From the NCBI RefSeq assembly GCF_904426505.1, contig NZ_CAJGBN010000001.1, positions 186,001-250,000 of the forward strand: a DNA stretch of 64,000 bases, given 5' to 3'. Both the position numbers and the translations under genes were made by a program. Of the stretch, positions 9,226-17,399 are shown one piece after another; positions within the stretch are counted from its first letter, which is position 1, and each line of letters begins with the position of its first letter. The notes beneath the pieces are model-generated. The model searched no databases, was not told the DNA's origin, and was given only the letters and a program-made list of their open reading frames with translations. The stretch comes from Rubrivivax sp. A210 (GTDB lineage Bacteria; Pseudomonadota; Gammaproteobacteria; Burkholderiales; Burkholderiaceae_C).

Positions 9226-9783
9226 TCAGTTCTCCACGGTGGCCTTGCGGATGACGACGGGGGTGACCGGCACGTTCTGGTAAGGGCCGGCATTGGCGGT
9301 GGGCACGGCGCGGATCTTGTCGACCACGTCCATGCCCTCAAGCACCTGGCCGAACACGGTGTAGCCGTTGCCGTCGCGCGAATTGGCCTGGTCGAGGAAG
9401 GCGTTGTCGACGACGTTGATGAAGAACTGCGAGGTCGCCGAGTTGGGCGCATTGGTGCGCGCCATCGCCAGCGTGCCGCGCACGTTCTTGAGGCCGTTGC
9501 CGCTTTCCAGCGGGATCGGCGGCCGCGTCGGCTTTTCCTTCATGTCGGCGGTCATGCCGCCGCCCTGGATCATGAAGCCGGCGATGACGCGGTGGAAGAT
9601 CGTGCCTTCGTAGTGGCCGGCCTTCACGTATTCGATGAAGTTGGCGGCCGACTTGGGCGCTTTGGCGGCGTTGACCTCGACCACGATGTCGCCAGCCGAC
9701 GTGGCCAGTCTCACCTTCTGTGCCCAGGCGGGAAGGGCGAGCGCCAGTGCCGCGGCCAGCAGCAGGAAGCGGGGGTTCTTCAA
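9226..9783 (-). CDS. ppiA: Periplasmic peptidyl-prolyl isomerase (cyclophilin)
   Basis: This 185-residue cyclophilin has a Sec signal peptide ending at about ALPAWA-Q (residue 21), which places it in the periplasm. Active-site segments are [13 protein letters not shown] and [15 protein letters not shown] chose a TTG start at 9783: it is preceded at the right distance by GAGGTGA and directly begins the basic-hydrophobic signal sequence, whereas the nearest upstream ATG would add a long charged stretch. The gene lies 46 bp after the TPR gene and 4 bp before ppiB. Confidence 0.93.
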   Translation of the reverse strand: MKNPRFLLLAAALALALPAWAQKVRLATSAGDIVVEVNAAKAPKSAANFIEYVKAGHYEGTIFHRVIAGFMIQGGGMTADMKEKPTRPPIPLESGNGLKNVRGTLAMARTNAPNSATSQFFINVVDNAFLDQANSRDGNGYTVFGQVLEGMDVVDKIRAVPTANAGPYQNVPVTPVVIRKATVEN

Positions 9784-9829
9784 GGGTTCACCTCTGAGGG
9801 TTTCAAGGGATGGGAGATCGGGGGCGAGT

Positions 9830-10372
9830 CTAGCGGGCCGTGCGCGGCGCACCGCCGGCGAGCAGGGCGCGCGCTTCGTCGAGCTGGCGCTGCAGCGCCA
9901 CGTCCAGCGGACCCTGCGCGCCCAGCTGTTCCCAGGCCTGCACCGCCAGCAACAGGTGTACGCGGCCGAGATTGGCGCGTGCAATGCGGTGGCCGGGGTC
10001 GTTGCGCAGCGCTGCTTCCAGCGCCAGGCGCGCCGCCTCATAGTCACCGCGGCGGGCGCGCAGCAGCGCGATGTTGTTGTAGGGGTCGGGCAGTTCGGGC
10101 CAGCTCTCGGCCATGCGGATGTAGAGCGCCAGCGCCTCGGTATCGCGGCCCTGCTCCATCAGCACCAGGCCCAGCAGGAACTGCGCCGCCGCGTCGCCGG
10201 GCTGGGCCGTGGCCGCCTTCTCGGCGCGCTGCAGCGCCTGGGTCAACTCGCCGCGGGCCATCAGCGTGCGCACCGCGGCGGCCTCCTCGGCCATCCTGTC
10301 GGCACGCACAGGCGCGGCGGCCAGCAGCAGCGCGGCCAGGGCCAGGACAAGGGAGAAACGGGGCAGGGGCAT
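9830..10372 (-). CDS. Exported tetratricopeptide-repeat protein
   Basis: This 180-residue protein has an N-terminal signal peptide (about residues 1-23, cleaved near APVRA-D) and then about three TPR units (for example [55 protein letters not shown]). TPR arrays mediate protein-protein contacts, so it is probably a periplasmic adaptor. It is first in the operon with the cyclophilins, lpxH and mtfA. The start at 10372 was preferred because the signal peptide begins there. It is divergent from cysS across 172 bp. Confidence 0.85.
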   Translation of the reverse strand: MPLPRFSLVLALAALLLAAAPVRADRMAEEAAAVRTLMARGELTQALQRAEKAATAQPGDAAAQFLLGLVLMEQGRDTEALALYIRMAESWPELPDPYNNIALLRARRGDYEAARLALEAALRNDPGHRIARANLGRVHLLLAVQAWEQLGAQGPLDVALQRQLDEARALLAGGAPRTAR

Positions 10373-10432
10373 GTGGGGGGATGGGGCTTGGCCGGACCTT
10401 GCGTCGGCGGCGGGCGGCAGCGTGGCCGCCGC

Positions 10433-10438
10433 TATACT
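10433..10438 (+). promoter_or_regulatory. Probable -10 box of the cysS promoter
   Basis: TATACT in GCTATACTGCC is a close match to the sigma-70 -10 element, about 107 bp upstream of the cysS start. The matching -35 region is GC-rich and weak. Confidence 0.45.
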
Positions 10439-10544
10439 GCCCGCGCATTCTATCGACGGCCCGGCCGCAGCCCTGCGCAGCCGGCCGCCGTTCCTCGGCG
10501 CAGTCCCCGGCGCCCCGTCCTGCGAGCGCCGCCTCGCACCAGCC

Positions 10545-11939
10545 ATGACCCTCCGCATCCACAACACCCTCACGCGCCGCCTCGAGGCCTTCACGCCCAT
10601 CACGCCGGGCCAGGTGCGCATGTATGTCTGCGGCATCACGGTCTACGACCTGTGCCATCTGGGCCACGCGCGCTTCATCCTGGCCTTCGACGTGGTCTAC
10701 CGCTGGCTGCGTGCCAGCGGCTATGCGGTGAACTATGTGCGCAACATCACCGACATCGAGGACAAGATCATCCGCCGCGCCCTCGAGCGCGGCATCAGCA
10801 TCCGCCAGCTCACCGACGAGATGATCGCGGCCATGCACCGCGACTTCGCCGCACTCGGCGCCGCCGTGCCCACCCACGAGCCGCGCGCCACCGACTACGT
10901 GCCGCAGATGCTGGACATCATCGGCCGCCTGCAGCAACGCGGCCTGGCCTACCAGGTGGCGACGGCAAGCAATGGCGGCGGCGACGTCAACTTCTCGGTG
11001 CGCCGCTTTCCCGGCTACGGCAAGCTCTCGGGCAAGTCGCTCGACGAGTTGCGCGCCGGCGAGCGCGTGGCGGTGCAGGACGGCAAGGAAGACCCGCTGG
11101 ACTTCGTGCTCTGGAAGTCGGCCAAGCCCGACGAACCCGCCGACGCCCAATGGCCCAGCCCCTACGGCCCCGGCCGCCCGGGCTGGCACATCGAGTGCTC
11201 GGCGATGAGCTGCGCCCTGCTGGGCGAGCCCTTCGACATCCACGGCGGCGGCCAGGATCTGCAGTTCCCGCACCACGAGAACGAGATCGCGCAGAGCGAG
11301 GGCGCCAGCGGCGGTGCCGAGTTCGTGCGCACCTGGATGCACAACGGCTTCCTGAACATCGACGACACCAAGATGTCCAAGAGCCTGGGCAACTTCTTCA
11401 CCATCGCCGATGTGCTGAAGAAGTTCGACGGCGAGACGCTGCGCTTCTTCATGCTGCGCACGCATTACCGCAGCCCGTTCAACTTCAGCGACAGCCTGCT
11501 CGAGGAATCGCGCAGCGCGCTCAAGCGCCTGTACACCGCGCTGGAGGCCGCGGGCGACCCCCCGGCGCTGGAGCACATCGACTGGGACGAGCCGCGCGCC
11601 GCCGCCTTCAAGGCGGCGATGGACGAGGACTTCAACACCCCGGGCGCCACCGCCGTGCTGTTCGAGCTGGCCAGCGAGATCAACCGTGGCCGCCATGAAG
11701 ACGCCGCGCTGCTGCGCGCGTTGGCCGCCACCGTGGGCCTGCTCGCCAGCCGCGCCGCCGACTATCTGCGTGGGGGCAGCGGCCTGGACGCCGCGGCCAT
11801 CGAGGCCCGCATCCAGGACCGCATCGCGGCCAAGAAGGCGCGCGATTTCGCGCTTGCCGACCGCATCCGCGACGAGCTGGCGGCCCAGGGCATAGAGCTC
11901 AAGGACTCGGCCCAGGGTACGAGCTGGGTCAAGGCCTGA
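10545..11939 (+). CDS. cysS: Cysteinyl-tRNA synthetase
   Basis: This 464-residue class I synthetase charges tRNA-Cys. It has the HIGH motif as HLGHAR, the KMSKS motif as [11 protein letters not shown], and the zinc-binding residues of the family (Cys in YVCGITVYD, Cys in GWHIECSAM, His in FPHHENE) that select cysteine. The C-terminal DALR-like helical domain ([21 protein letters not shown]) is complete. Length equals the E. coli enzyme (461). It begins a plus-strand run with alkA, accA, tilS and lysC. The spacing to alkA is 5 bp. Confidence 0.98.
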   Translation: MTLRIHNTLTRRLEAFTPITPGQVRMYVCGITVYDLCHLGHARFILAFDVVYRWLRASGYAVNYVRNITDIEDKIIRRALERGISIRQLTDEMIAAMHRDFAALGAAVPTHEPRATDYVPQMLDIIGRLQQRGLAYQVATASNGGGDVNFSVRRFPGYGKLSGKSLDELRAGERVAVQDGKEDPLDFVLWKSAKPDEPADAQWPSPYGPGRPGWHIECSAMSCALLGEPFDIHGGGQDLQFPHHENEIAQSEGASGGAEFVRTWMHNGFLNIDDTKMSKSLGNFFTIADVLKKFDGETLRFFMLRTHYRSPFNFSDSLLEESRSALKRLYTALEAAGDPPALEHIDWDEPRAAAFKAAMDEDFNTPGATAVLFELASEINRGRHEDAALLRALAATVGLLASRAADYLRGGSGLDAAAIEARIQDRIAAKKARDFALADRIRDELAAQGIELKDSAQGTSWVKA

Positions 11940-11944
11940 AGCCC

Positions 11945-12679
11945 ATGCCCCGGCTCCAGCGCGAAGCCGCGGCTGCGGCGGTGGATGCCGCGGTGGCGGC
12001 CACGCCAGCGCCAGGAGCGCCAGCCGTCACGTCGGTCGAGACCCCCGCCGAAACTCCCGGCTACTGGGACGAAGCCTGCCGCCACCTCGGCCGTCGCGAC
12101 CGCGTGATGAAGAAGCTCATCCCGCGCTTCGGCGAGGCCCGGCTCAGCACCCGTGGCGATGCCTTCACGACGCTGGCGCGCTCCATCGTCGGCCAGCAGA
12201 TCTCGGTGAAGGCGGCGCAGTCGGTGTGGCTGCGCTTCGTCGCCATCGCCAGCCCCCAGGGCCTGCCGCTGCGGCCGGCCGTGGTGCGCGAGCTGGCGGT
12301 GGACGCGATGCGCGGGGCCGGTCTCTCGGCGCGCAAGTGCGAGTACCTGCTTGACCTGGCGTGCCACTTCGGCGACGGTGCCGTGCACGAGGCCGACTGG
12401 CTGGCGATGGACGACGAGGCCATCATTGCCGAGTTGGTGGCCATCCGCGGCATCGGCCGCTGGACGGCCGAGATGTTTCTCATCTTTCACCTGCTGCGCC
12501 CCAATGTGCTGCCGCTCGACGACGTCGGCCTCATCAAGGGCATCAGCCTCAACTACTTCAGCGGCGAGCCGGTCTCGCGCGCCGAGGCCCGCGAGGTCGG
12601 CGAGGCCTGGGCGCCTTTTCGCTCGGTGGCCACTTGGTATATTTGGCGCAGCCTCGACCCCCTACCAGTGGAGTACTGA
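11945..12679 (+). CDS. alkA: DNA-3-methyladenine glycosylase II
   Basis: This 244-residue base-excision-repair enzyme removes alkylated purines. It has the helix-hairpin-helix-GPD signature [30 protein letters not shown], whose second Asp is the catalytic residue. The first ~35 residues are an Ala/Pro-rich extension. It lacks the N-terminal beta domain of the 282-residue E. coli AlkA, as do many proteobacterial homologues. There is no ada gene next to it. Its last codon precedes accA by one base, so the two are translationally linked. Confidence 0.92.
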   Translation: MPRLQREAAAAAVDAAVAATPAPGAPAVTSVETPAETPGYWDEACRHLGRRDRVMKKLIPRFGEARLSTRGDAFTTLARSIVGQQISVKAAQSVWLRFVAIASPQGLPLRPAVVRELAVDAMRGAGLSARKCEYLLDLACHFGDGAVHEADWLAMDDEAIIAELVAIRGIGRWTAEMFLIFHLLRPNVLPLDDVGLIKGISLNYFSGEPVSRAEAREVGEAWAPFRSVATWYIWRSLDPLPVEY

Positions 12680-12680
12680 T

Positions 12681-13652
12681 TTGTCCAAACGCCACTTCCT
12701 GGAATTCGAGCAACCCATCGCCGACCTCGAGTCCAAGATCGACGAGCTGCGCTATGTGCAGAACGAATCGGCGGTCGACATCTCCGACGAGATCGAGCGC
12801 CTGAGCCAGAAGAGCCAGCAGCTCACGCGCGATATCTACGCCAGCCTCTCGCCCTGGCAGGTGACGCAGATTGCGCGCCACCCGCAGCGTCCCTACACGC
12901 TGGACTACGTGCGCGAGATCTTCACCGACTTCGAAGAGCTGCACGGCGACCGCCATTACGCCGACGATCTTTCCATCGTCGGCGGGCTGGCCCGCTTCAA
13001 CGGCCGCGCCTGCATGGTGCTGGGCCACCAGAAGGGTCGCGACACGAAGGAACGCACCCAGCGCAACTTCGGCATGAGCCGCCCCGAGGGCTATCGCAAG
13101 GCGCTGCGCCTGATGAAGGTGGCCGAAAAATTCGGCCTCCCGGTCTTCACTTTCGTCGACACCCCCGGCGCCTATCCCGGCATCGGCGCCGAGGAACGCG
13201 GCCAGAGCGAGGCCATAGGCCGCAACATCTTCGAGATGGCCCAGCTTGAGGTGCCCATCGTCAGCACCATCATCGGCGAGGGCGGCTCCGGCGGCGCCCT
13301 GGCCATCAGCGTGGCCGACCAGGTGCTGATGCTGCAGTTCAGCGTCTACTCGGTGATCTCGCCCGAGGGCTGCGCCTCCATACTCTGGAAGACTGCCGAA
13401 CGCGCCTCTGACGCCGCCGAGGCCCTGGGCATCACCGCCCACCGCCTCAAGGCCCTGGGCGTGATCGACAAGATCGTCAATGAACCCGTCGGCGGCGCTC
13501 ACCGCGACGTGCCCTGGATGGGCGCCCAGCTCAAGCGGGCGCTGGCCGATGCGCTGCGCCAGAGCGCCGACCTTTCGGTCAAGGAATTGCTGCAGCGCCG
13601 CTACGAGCGCCTGCGCTCCTACGGCCGCTACAGCGACACCAAGGAAAGCTGA
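12681..13652 (+). CDS. accA: Acetyl-CoA carboxylase carboxyltransferase subunit alpha
   Basis: This 323-residue subunit pairs with AccD to transfer CO2 from biotin to acetyl-CoA, making malonyl-CoA for fatty acid synthesis. The family core [10 protein letters not shown] and the N-terminal helical segment ([19 protein letters not shown]) are intact, and the length fits (319 in E. coli). A TTG start at 12681 is preceded by GTGGAG about 8 bases upstream and begins the conserved N-terminus exactly. The stop overlaps the tilS start (TGATG). Confidence 0.97.
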   Translation: MSKRHFLEFEQPIADLESKIDELRYVQNESAVDISDEIERLSQKSQQLTRDIYASLSPWQVTQIARHPQRPYTLDYVREIFTDFEELHGDRHYADDLSIVGGLARFNGRACMVLGHQKGRDTKERTQRNFGMSRPEGYRKALRLMKVAEKFGLPVFTFVDTPGAYPGIGAEERGQSEAIGRNIFEMAQLEVPIVSTIIGEGGSGGALAISVADQVLMLQFSVYSVISPEGCASILWKTAERASDAAEALGITAHRLKALGVIDKIVNEPVGGAHRDVPWMGAQLKRALADALRQSADLSVKELLQRRYERLRSYGRYSDTKES

Positions 13653-14587
13653 TGCCGCCACCGCGCCGGGTGGCCGTGGCCGCCAGCGCGGGCCGCGACT
13701 CGACGGCGCTGCTGCACTGCACGCTGCGCGCCGCCCAGCCGCTGGGCATCGAAGTGCTGGCTCTGCATGTCCACCACGGCCTGATGGAGCAGGCCGATGA
13801 CTGGCTGCAGCAGGTGCGCATGCAGGCCCGGCGCTGGGGCGCGGTCTTCGACCACCGCCGCCTGCAAGGCGGCCCGGCCGCCGGCGACAGCCTCGAGGCC
13901 TGGGCGCGCCAGGGCCGCTATGGTGCGCTGGCCGAGATGGCGGCAGAGGCCGATTGCCCGCTGGTGCTGCTGGCCCACCATCGCCGCGACCAGGCCGAGA
14001 CCTGGCTGCTGCAGGCCCTGCGCGGCGCCGGTCCGGCCGGGCTCTCGGCCATGCCGCTGCAGGCCCATCGCGCCGGCATCGTCTGGGCCCGGCCCTGGCT
14101 GACGCTGCCGCGCGAGGCCATCGAGGCCTATGTGCGGCGCCACCGCCTGCGCCATGTCGACGACCCCAGCAATGCCGACCGCGATCTCGCACGCGGGCGC
14201 CTGCGGCGCGAGGTCTGGCCAGCGCTGCGGGCGGCCTTTCCCCAGGCGGAAACGGCGCTGGCAGCCGCAGCGGCACGCGCCCAGCAGTCGGCGCAGCTGG
14301 CCGAGGAAGTGGCGGCACTCGACCACCCCGCGGCCGTCGTCGAAGGTCTGCTCGCGATCGCCCCCTGGCGCGAACTGCCGCCGGCGCGGCGCCGCAACCT
14401 GTTGCGCGCCTGGCTGATCGACGCCACGGGCGTGCTGCCGCCCGAAACCCTGCTCGTCCGGCTGGAGCAGGAGCTGCCCGGCCCCGGCGCTCGGCGCTGG
14501 CCGGCCCCGGGCGGCGAACTGCGCCTGCAGCGCGGCCACTTGAGCTTCACGGCCGGGCCGGTCTGGCGGCGGGGCGCGCCCGGCTAG
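13652..14587 (+). CDS. tilS: tRNA(Ile)-lysidine synthetase
   Basis: This 311-residue PP-loop enzyme changes the wobble cytidine of the CAU anticodon of tRNA-Ile to lysidine, giving AUA decoding. The fold is clear (VAVAASAGRDSTALLHC, LHVHHGLMEQAD, LLAHHRRDQAETWLLQALRG). The P-loop reads SAGRDS instead of the usual SGGxDS. At 311 residues it is shorter than E. coli TilS (432): the C-terminal substrate domain is reduced to about 90 residues. It is coupled to accA by a one-base overlap. Confidence 0.93.
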   Translation: MPPPRRVAVAASAGRDSTALLHCTLRAAQPLGIEVLALHVHHGLMEQADDWLQQVRMQARRWGAVFDHRRLQGGPAAGDSLEAWARQGRYGALAEMAAEADCPLVLLAHHRRDQAETWLLQALRGAGPAGLSAMPLQAHRAGIVWARPWLTLPREAIEAYVRRHRLRHVDDPSNADRDLARGRLRREVWPALRAAFPQAETALAAAAARAQQSAQLAEEVAALDHPAAVVEGLLAIAPWRELPPARRRNLLRAWLIDATGVLPPETLLVRLEQELPGPGARRWPAPGGELRLQRGHLSFTAGPVWRRGAPG

Positions 14588-14641
14588 AATTGCCAGCTTT
14601 TGTGCATGGCAGCAAGCGCAGCGCGCTGCAAACAGACCGCG

Positions 14642-15919
14642 ATGGCATTGATCGTTCACAAGTATGGCGGCACCTCGATGGGCTCGACCGAGCGCATCCG
14701 CAGCGTGGCGCAGCGCGTCGCCAAATGGGCGCGCGCCGGCCACCAGATGGTGGTCGTGCCCTCGGCCATGTCGGGCGAGACCAACCGGCTCCTGGGCCTG
14801 GCCAAGGAACTGCTGCCCAATGCCAACACGCCGGAGGCGCTGCGCGAGCTCGACGCCGTGGCCGCCACGGGCGAGCAGGTCTCGGTGGGCCTGCTGGCGC
14901 TGGCGCTGCAGGCCCAGGGCGTGCCGGCGGTCAGCTACGGCGGCTGGCAGGTGGCCATCGAGACCGATTCGGCCTTCACCAAGGCGCGCATCTCGCGCAT
15001 AGACGACGACAAGGTGCGCGCCGACCTGTCTGCGGGCAAAGTGGTCATCATCACCGGCTTCCAGGGCATCGACAGCGAAGGCAATGTCACCACGCTGGGC
15101 CGTGGTGGCAGCGACACCTCGGCGGTGGCCGTGGCGGCGGCGCTCAAGGCCGACGAATGCCTGATCTACACCGACGTCGACGGTGTCTACACCACCGACC
15201 CGCGCATCGTGCCCGAGGCCCGGCGCCTGGCCACCATCAGCTTCGAAGAGATGCTTGAGATGGCCAGCCTGGGCAGCAAGGTGCTGCAGATCCGCTCGGT
15301 CGAGTTCGCCGGCAAGTACCGGGTGCCCCTGCGTGTGCTGTCGAGCTTCACGCCCTGGGACATCGACATCCAGGAAGAAGCCAATTCGGGCACCCTGATC
15401 ACTTTCGAGGAAGACGAGAAGATGGAAAAAGCCGTGGTGGCCGGCATCGCTTTCAATCGCGACGAAGCCAAGATCAGCGTCATCGGCGTGCCCGACAGGC
15501 CCGGCATCGCCTTCAGCATCCTGGGGCCGGTGGCCGATGCCAACATCGACATCGACGTCATCATCCAGAACGTCTCGCACGACGGCAAGACCGACTTCTC
15601 GTTCACCGTACACCGCAACGACTACACGCGCACGGTCGACGTGCTGCGCAACAAGGTGCTGCCGGCCATCGGCGCGGCCGAGGTGCGCGGCGACACCAAG
15701 ATCTGCAAGGTCTCCATCGTCGGCATCGGCATGCGCAGCCATGTCGGCGTGGCGAGCAAGATGTTCCGCACCCTCAGCGAAGAGGGCATCAACATCCAGA
15801 TGATCACCACCAGCGAGATCAAGACCAGCGTCGTGCTCGACGAGAAGTACATGGAACTCGCGGTGCGCGCGCTGCACAAGGCCTTCGGCCTCGACAACGA
15901 AGCCATCGCCGAAGGCTGA
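14642..15919 (+). CDS. lysC: Aspartate kinase
   Basis: This 425-residue enzyme phosphorylates aspartate, the first step to lysine, threonine and methionine. The kinase domain starts at the conserved VHKYGGTSMGSTERI and includes GRGGSDTSAVA and YTDVDGVYTTDPR. Two ACT domains fill the C-terminal third (for example VPDRPGIAFSILGPVADANI), giving feedback control by lysine and/or threonine. The start at 14642 directly precedes the conserved motif. A TAGAAT -10-like hexamer at 14585-14590, overlapping the tilS end, may give it its own promoter. Confidence 0.97.
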   Translation: MALIVHKYGGTSMGSTERIRSVAQRVAKWARAGHQMVVVPSAMSGETNRLLGLAKELLPNANTPEALRELDAVAATGEQVSVGLLALALQAQGVPAVSYGGWQVAIETDSAFTKARISRIDDDKVRADLSAGKVVIITGFQGIDSEGNVTTLGRGGSDTSAVAVAAALKADECLIYTDVDGVYTTDPRIVPEARRLATISFEEMLEMASLGSKVLQIRSVEFAGKYRVPLRVLSSFTPWDIDIQEEANSGTLITFEEDEKMEKAVVAGIAFNRDEAKISVIGVPDRPGIAFSILGPVADANIDIDVIIQNVSHDGKTDFSFTVHRNDYTRTVDVLRNKVLPAIGAAEVRGDTKICKVSIVGIGMRSHVGVASKMFRTLSEEGINIQMITTSEIKTSVVLDEKYMELAVRALHKAFGLDNEAIAEG

Positions 15920-15936
15920 GGGCTCAAGGATGCGGC

Positions 15937-15942
15937 TAGAAT
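15937..15942 (+). promoter_or_regulatory. -10 box of the tRNA-Ser promoter
   Basis: TAGAAT lies 13 bases before the mature 5' end of tRNA-Ser, as expected for a stable-RNA promoter. The -35 region overlaps the lysC stop and is not a clear match. Confidence 0.5.
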
Positions 15943-15955
15943 GGCCGTCTTCGCC

Positions 15956-16046
15956 GGAGTCGTGACCGAGTGGCCGAAGGTGCTCCCCTGCTAAGGGAGT
16001 ATGCGCCAAAAGCGCATCGAGGGTTCGAATCCCTCCGACTCCGCCA
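15956..16046 (+). tRNA. tRNA-Ser (anticodon GCT)
   Basis: This 91-base tRNA has a 7-bp acceptor stem (GGAGTCG with CGACTCC), discriminator G and an encoded CCA end. The anticodon stem CTCCC/GGGAG encloses CTGCTAA, with anticodon GCT at 15990-15992, which reads AGC and AGU. The long variable arm (ATGCGCCAAAAGCGCATC region) is the class II feature of serine tRNAs. The T arm GAGGGTTCGAATCCCTC is perfect. Confidence 0.98.
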
Positions 16047-16081
16047 AGTGCCCTGGCCCTGGTTCCAGGCACTTTGAAATC

Positions 16082-16104
16082 AACGCCCCACCGGGGCGTT
16101 TTTT
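16082..16104 (+). terminator. Intrinsic terminator after tRNA-Ser
   Basis: An 8-bp stem (AACGCCCC with GGGGCGTT, loop ACC) is followed by further T residues. A second, imperfect hairpin starting at the CCA end (16046-16075) precedes it. Only 14 bases separate the T run from the next start codon. Confidence 0.85.
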
Positions 16105-16118
16105 CATGGTGGTGCACG

Positions 16119-17396
16119 ATGTTCTGCAATCCGCCCCAAGCCCTGACGCGCCTGCGGCTGGCCCCCGATGTCGAATGCCGCATCGCGGATGGCAAGGCCG
16201 AGATGGTGGTCGGCGGACAGACTGCACTGGCGACCCATGATGAGCCCTCGCTGCGCCTGCTGGCTGCCCTACGGGCCGGCACCCAGCCCGCGGGCCATGG
16301 CCATGAACTCGCGGTGGCCGTGCGGCAGTGGTTGTCCGCCGGCGTTCTCTGCGTCGAGTTCCTGTCCACCGCTGCAGGCCCGGCCCTTGCGCGGCTGCAT
16401 TCCACCGGCTATGCCCAGGCCCTGCGCATCGATGAGCCGCCCGCAGGCTGGCGCTTGCGGAGGGGCGCGGTGCTGTGGGCCGAAGATGAGGGCTGGCGCC
16501 TGCGCCATCCGCTGTCGCGCTTTGAGGTGTGGTTCATGCGGGCGTCGATGCTCGATGAGTTGCGGGCCGGCGCAGGCTCGAATGCGTCGCTGGCGCGCGC
16601 TCTCTGGGCTGCCAACTTGCTGGAGGCCGCCGGCGAAAGCGCACCGCAGGCGACAGGCTGGAGCGCCGAAGACCTGCTCTTCCACGCCGCCACCCGTCGC
16701 CACGCTGACCATCGCGCCCGCGGCAAGCGCCTGATCCGGCCCGACTGGGCGCCACCACGGCCGGCGGTCGTGCCCAGCGCCGCCCCGAGCGAGGCCTTGC
16801 GCCAACGCCTGCGGGCCGTCTCTTTCGAGTCTGTGCTGGCCGCTCGCCGCAGCGTGCGCGGCCCCTTGCCGCCGCCATCCAAAGATGAATTGCTGGCCCT
16901 GCTCAACGCGGCTCAGGCCGAGCGTGGCGACAGGCCTACGGCACCCTGCCGCGCCTACCCGATGGCCGGCGGCCTGCAGGCCTCGGACTTTCATCTGGTG
17001 ATGGCGGCCGATGCGGACGCGCCGGCCATGCTCTACCGCCACGATGCCGCGGCAGGCCTCCTGCAGCCGGTCGCCGCGCCGGCCGGCAGCGCCGAGCGCC
17101 TGCTGGAAGAAGCCGGTCAGGCCTGGGGAGCCAGCCACGGCCGGCCTTGCGCGCTCATCGTCATCAGCACCCGCCTGGCCGAACTGGGTGCCCGCTACGA
17201 GGCCACGGCCTACCGCCTGGCCCTGCTGGAGGCCGGCGGCGCGCTGCTGCTGCTGAATCAGTTGGCCACGGCCTTGGGCCTGGGCGCCTGCGTGCTGGGC
17301 AATGGCGACAGCGAACTCTTTGCGCTGGCCTCGGGCCTGCCCGAGCATGAGGCGCCCGCCATCGCCGAGATCGCCATCGCCGGCCGCTTGGGCTGA
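16119..17396 (+). CDS. SagB-type azoline dehydrogenase (RiPP tailoring)
   Basis: This 425-residue protein matches the SagB/ThcOx family, FMN enzymes that oxidise thiazolines or oxazolines in peptides to thiazoles or oxazoles. The N-terminal part (1-180) is the poorly conserved adaptor typical of SagB proteins. It is followed by the family hallmark WSAEDLLFHAATRRHADH at 181-198 and by a nitroreductase domain from about 236 (VLAARRSVRGPLPPP, CRAYPMAGGLQASDFHLVM, LLLLNQLATALGLGACVLG). The start at 16119 has no good ribosome binding site and lies 14 bases after the tRNA terminator, so its promoter is unclear. It converges on the YcaO gene (3-bp gap), its likely partner. Confidence 0.85.
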   Translation: MFCNPPQALTRLRLAPDVECRIADGKAEMVVGGQTALATHDEPSLRLLAALRAGTQPAGHGHELAVAVRQWLSAGVLCVEFLSTAAGPALARLHSTGYAQALRIDEPPAGWRLRRGAVLWAEDEGWRLRHPLSRFEVWFMRASMLDELRAGAGSNASLARALWAANLLEAAGESAPQATGWSAEDLLFHAATRRHADHRARGKRLIRPDWAPPRPAVVPSAAPSEALRQRLRAVSFESVLAARRSVRGPLPPPSKDELLALLNAAQAERGDRPTAPCRAYPMAGGLQASDFHLVMAADADAPAMLYRHDAAAGLLQPVAAPAGSAERLLEEAGQAWGASHGRPCALIVISTRLAELGARYEATAYRLALLEAGGALLLLNQLATALGLGACVLGNGDSELFALASGLPEHEAPAIAEIAIAGRLG

Positions 17397-17399
17397 GGC

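Noticed and set aside
13628..16405. A 925-codon minus-strand frame across tilS, lysC and tRNA-Ser
   Set aside because: It would run through a tRNA gene and two well-supported enzymes, and its composition is of the shadow type.
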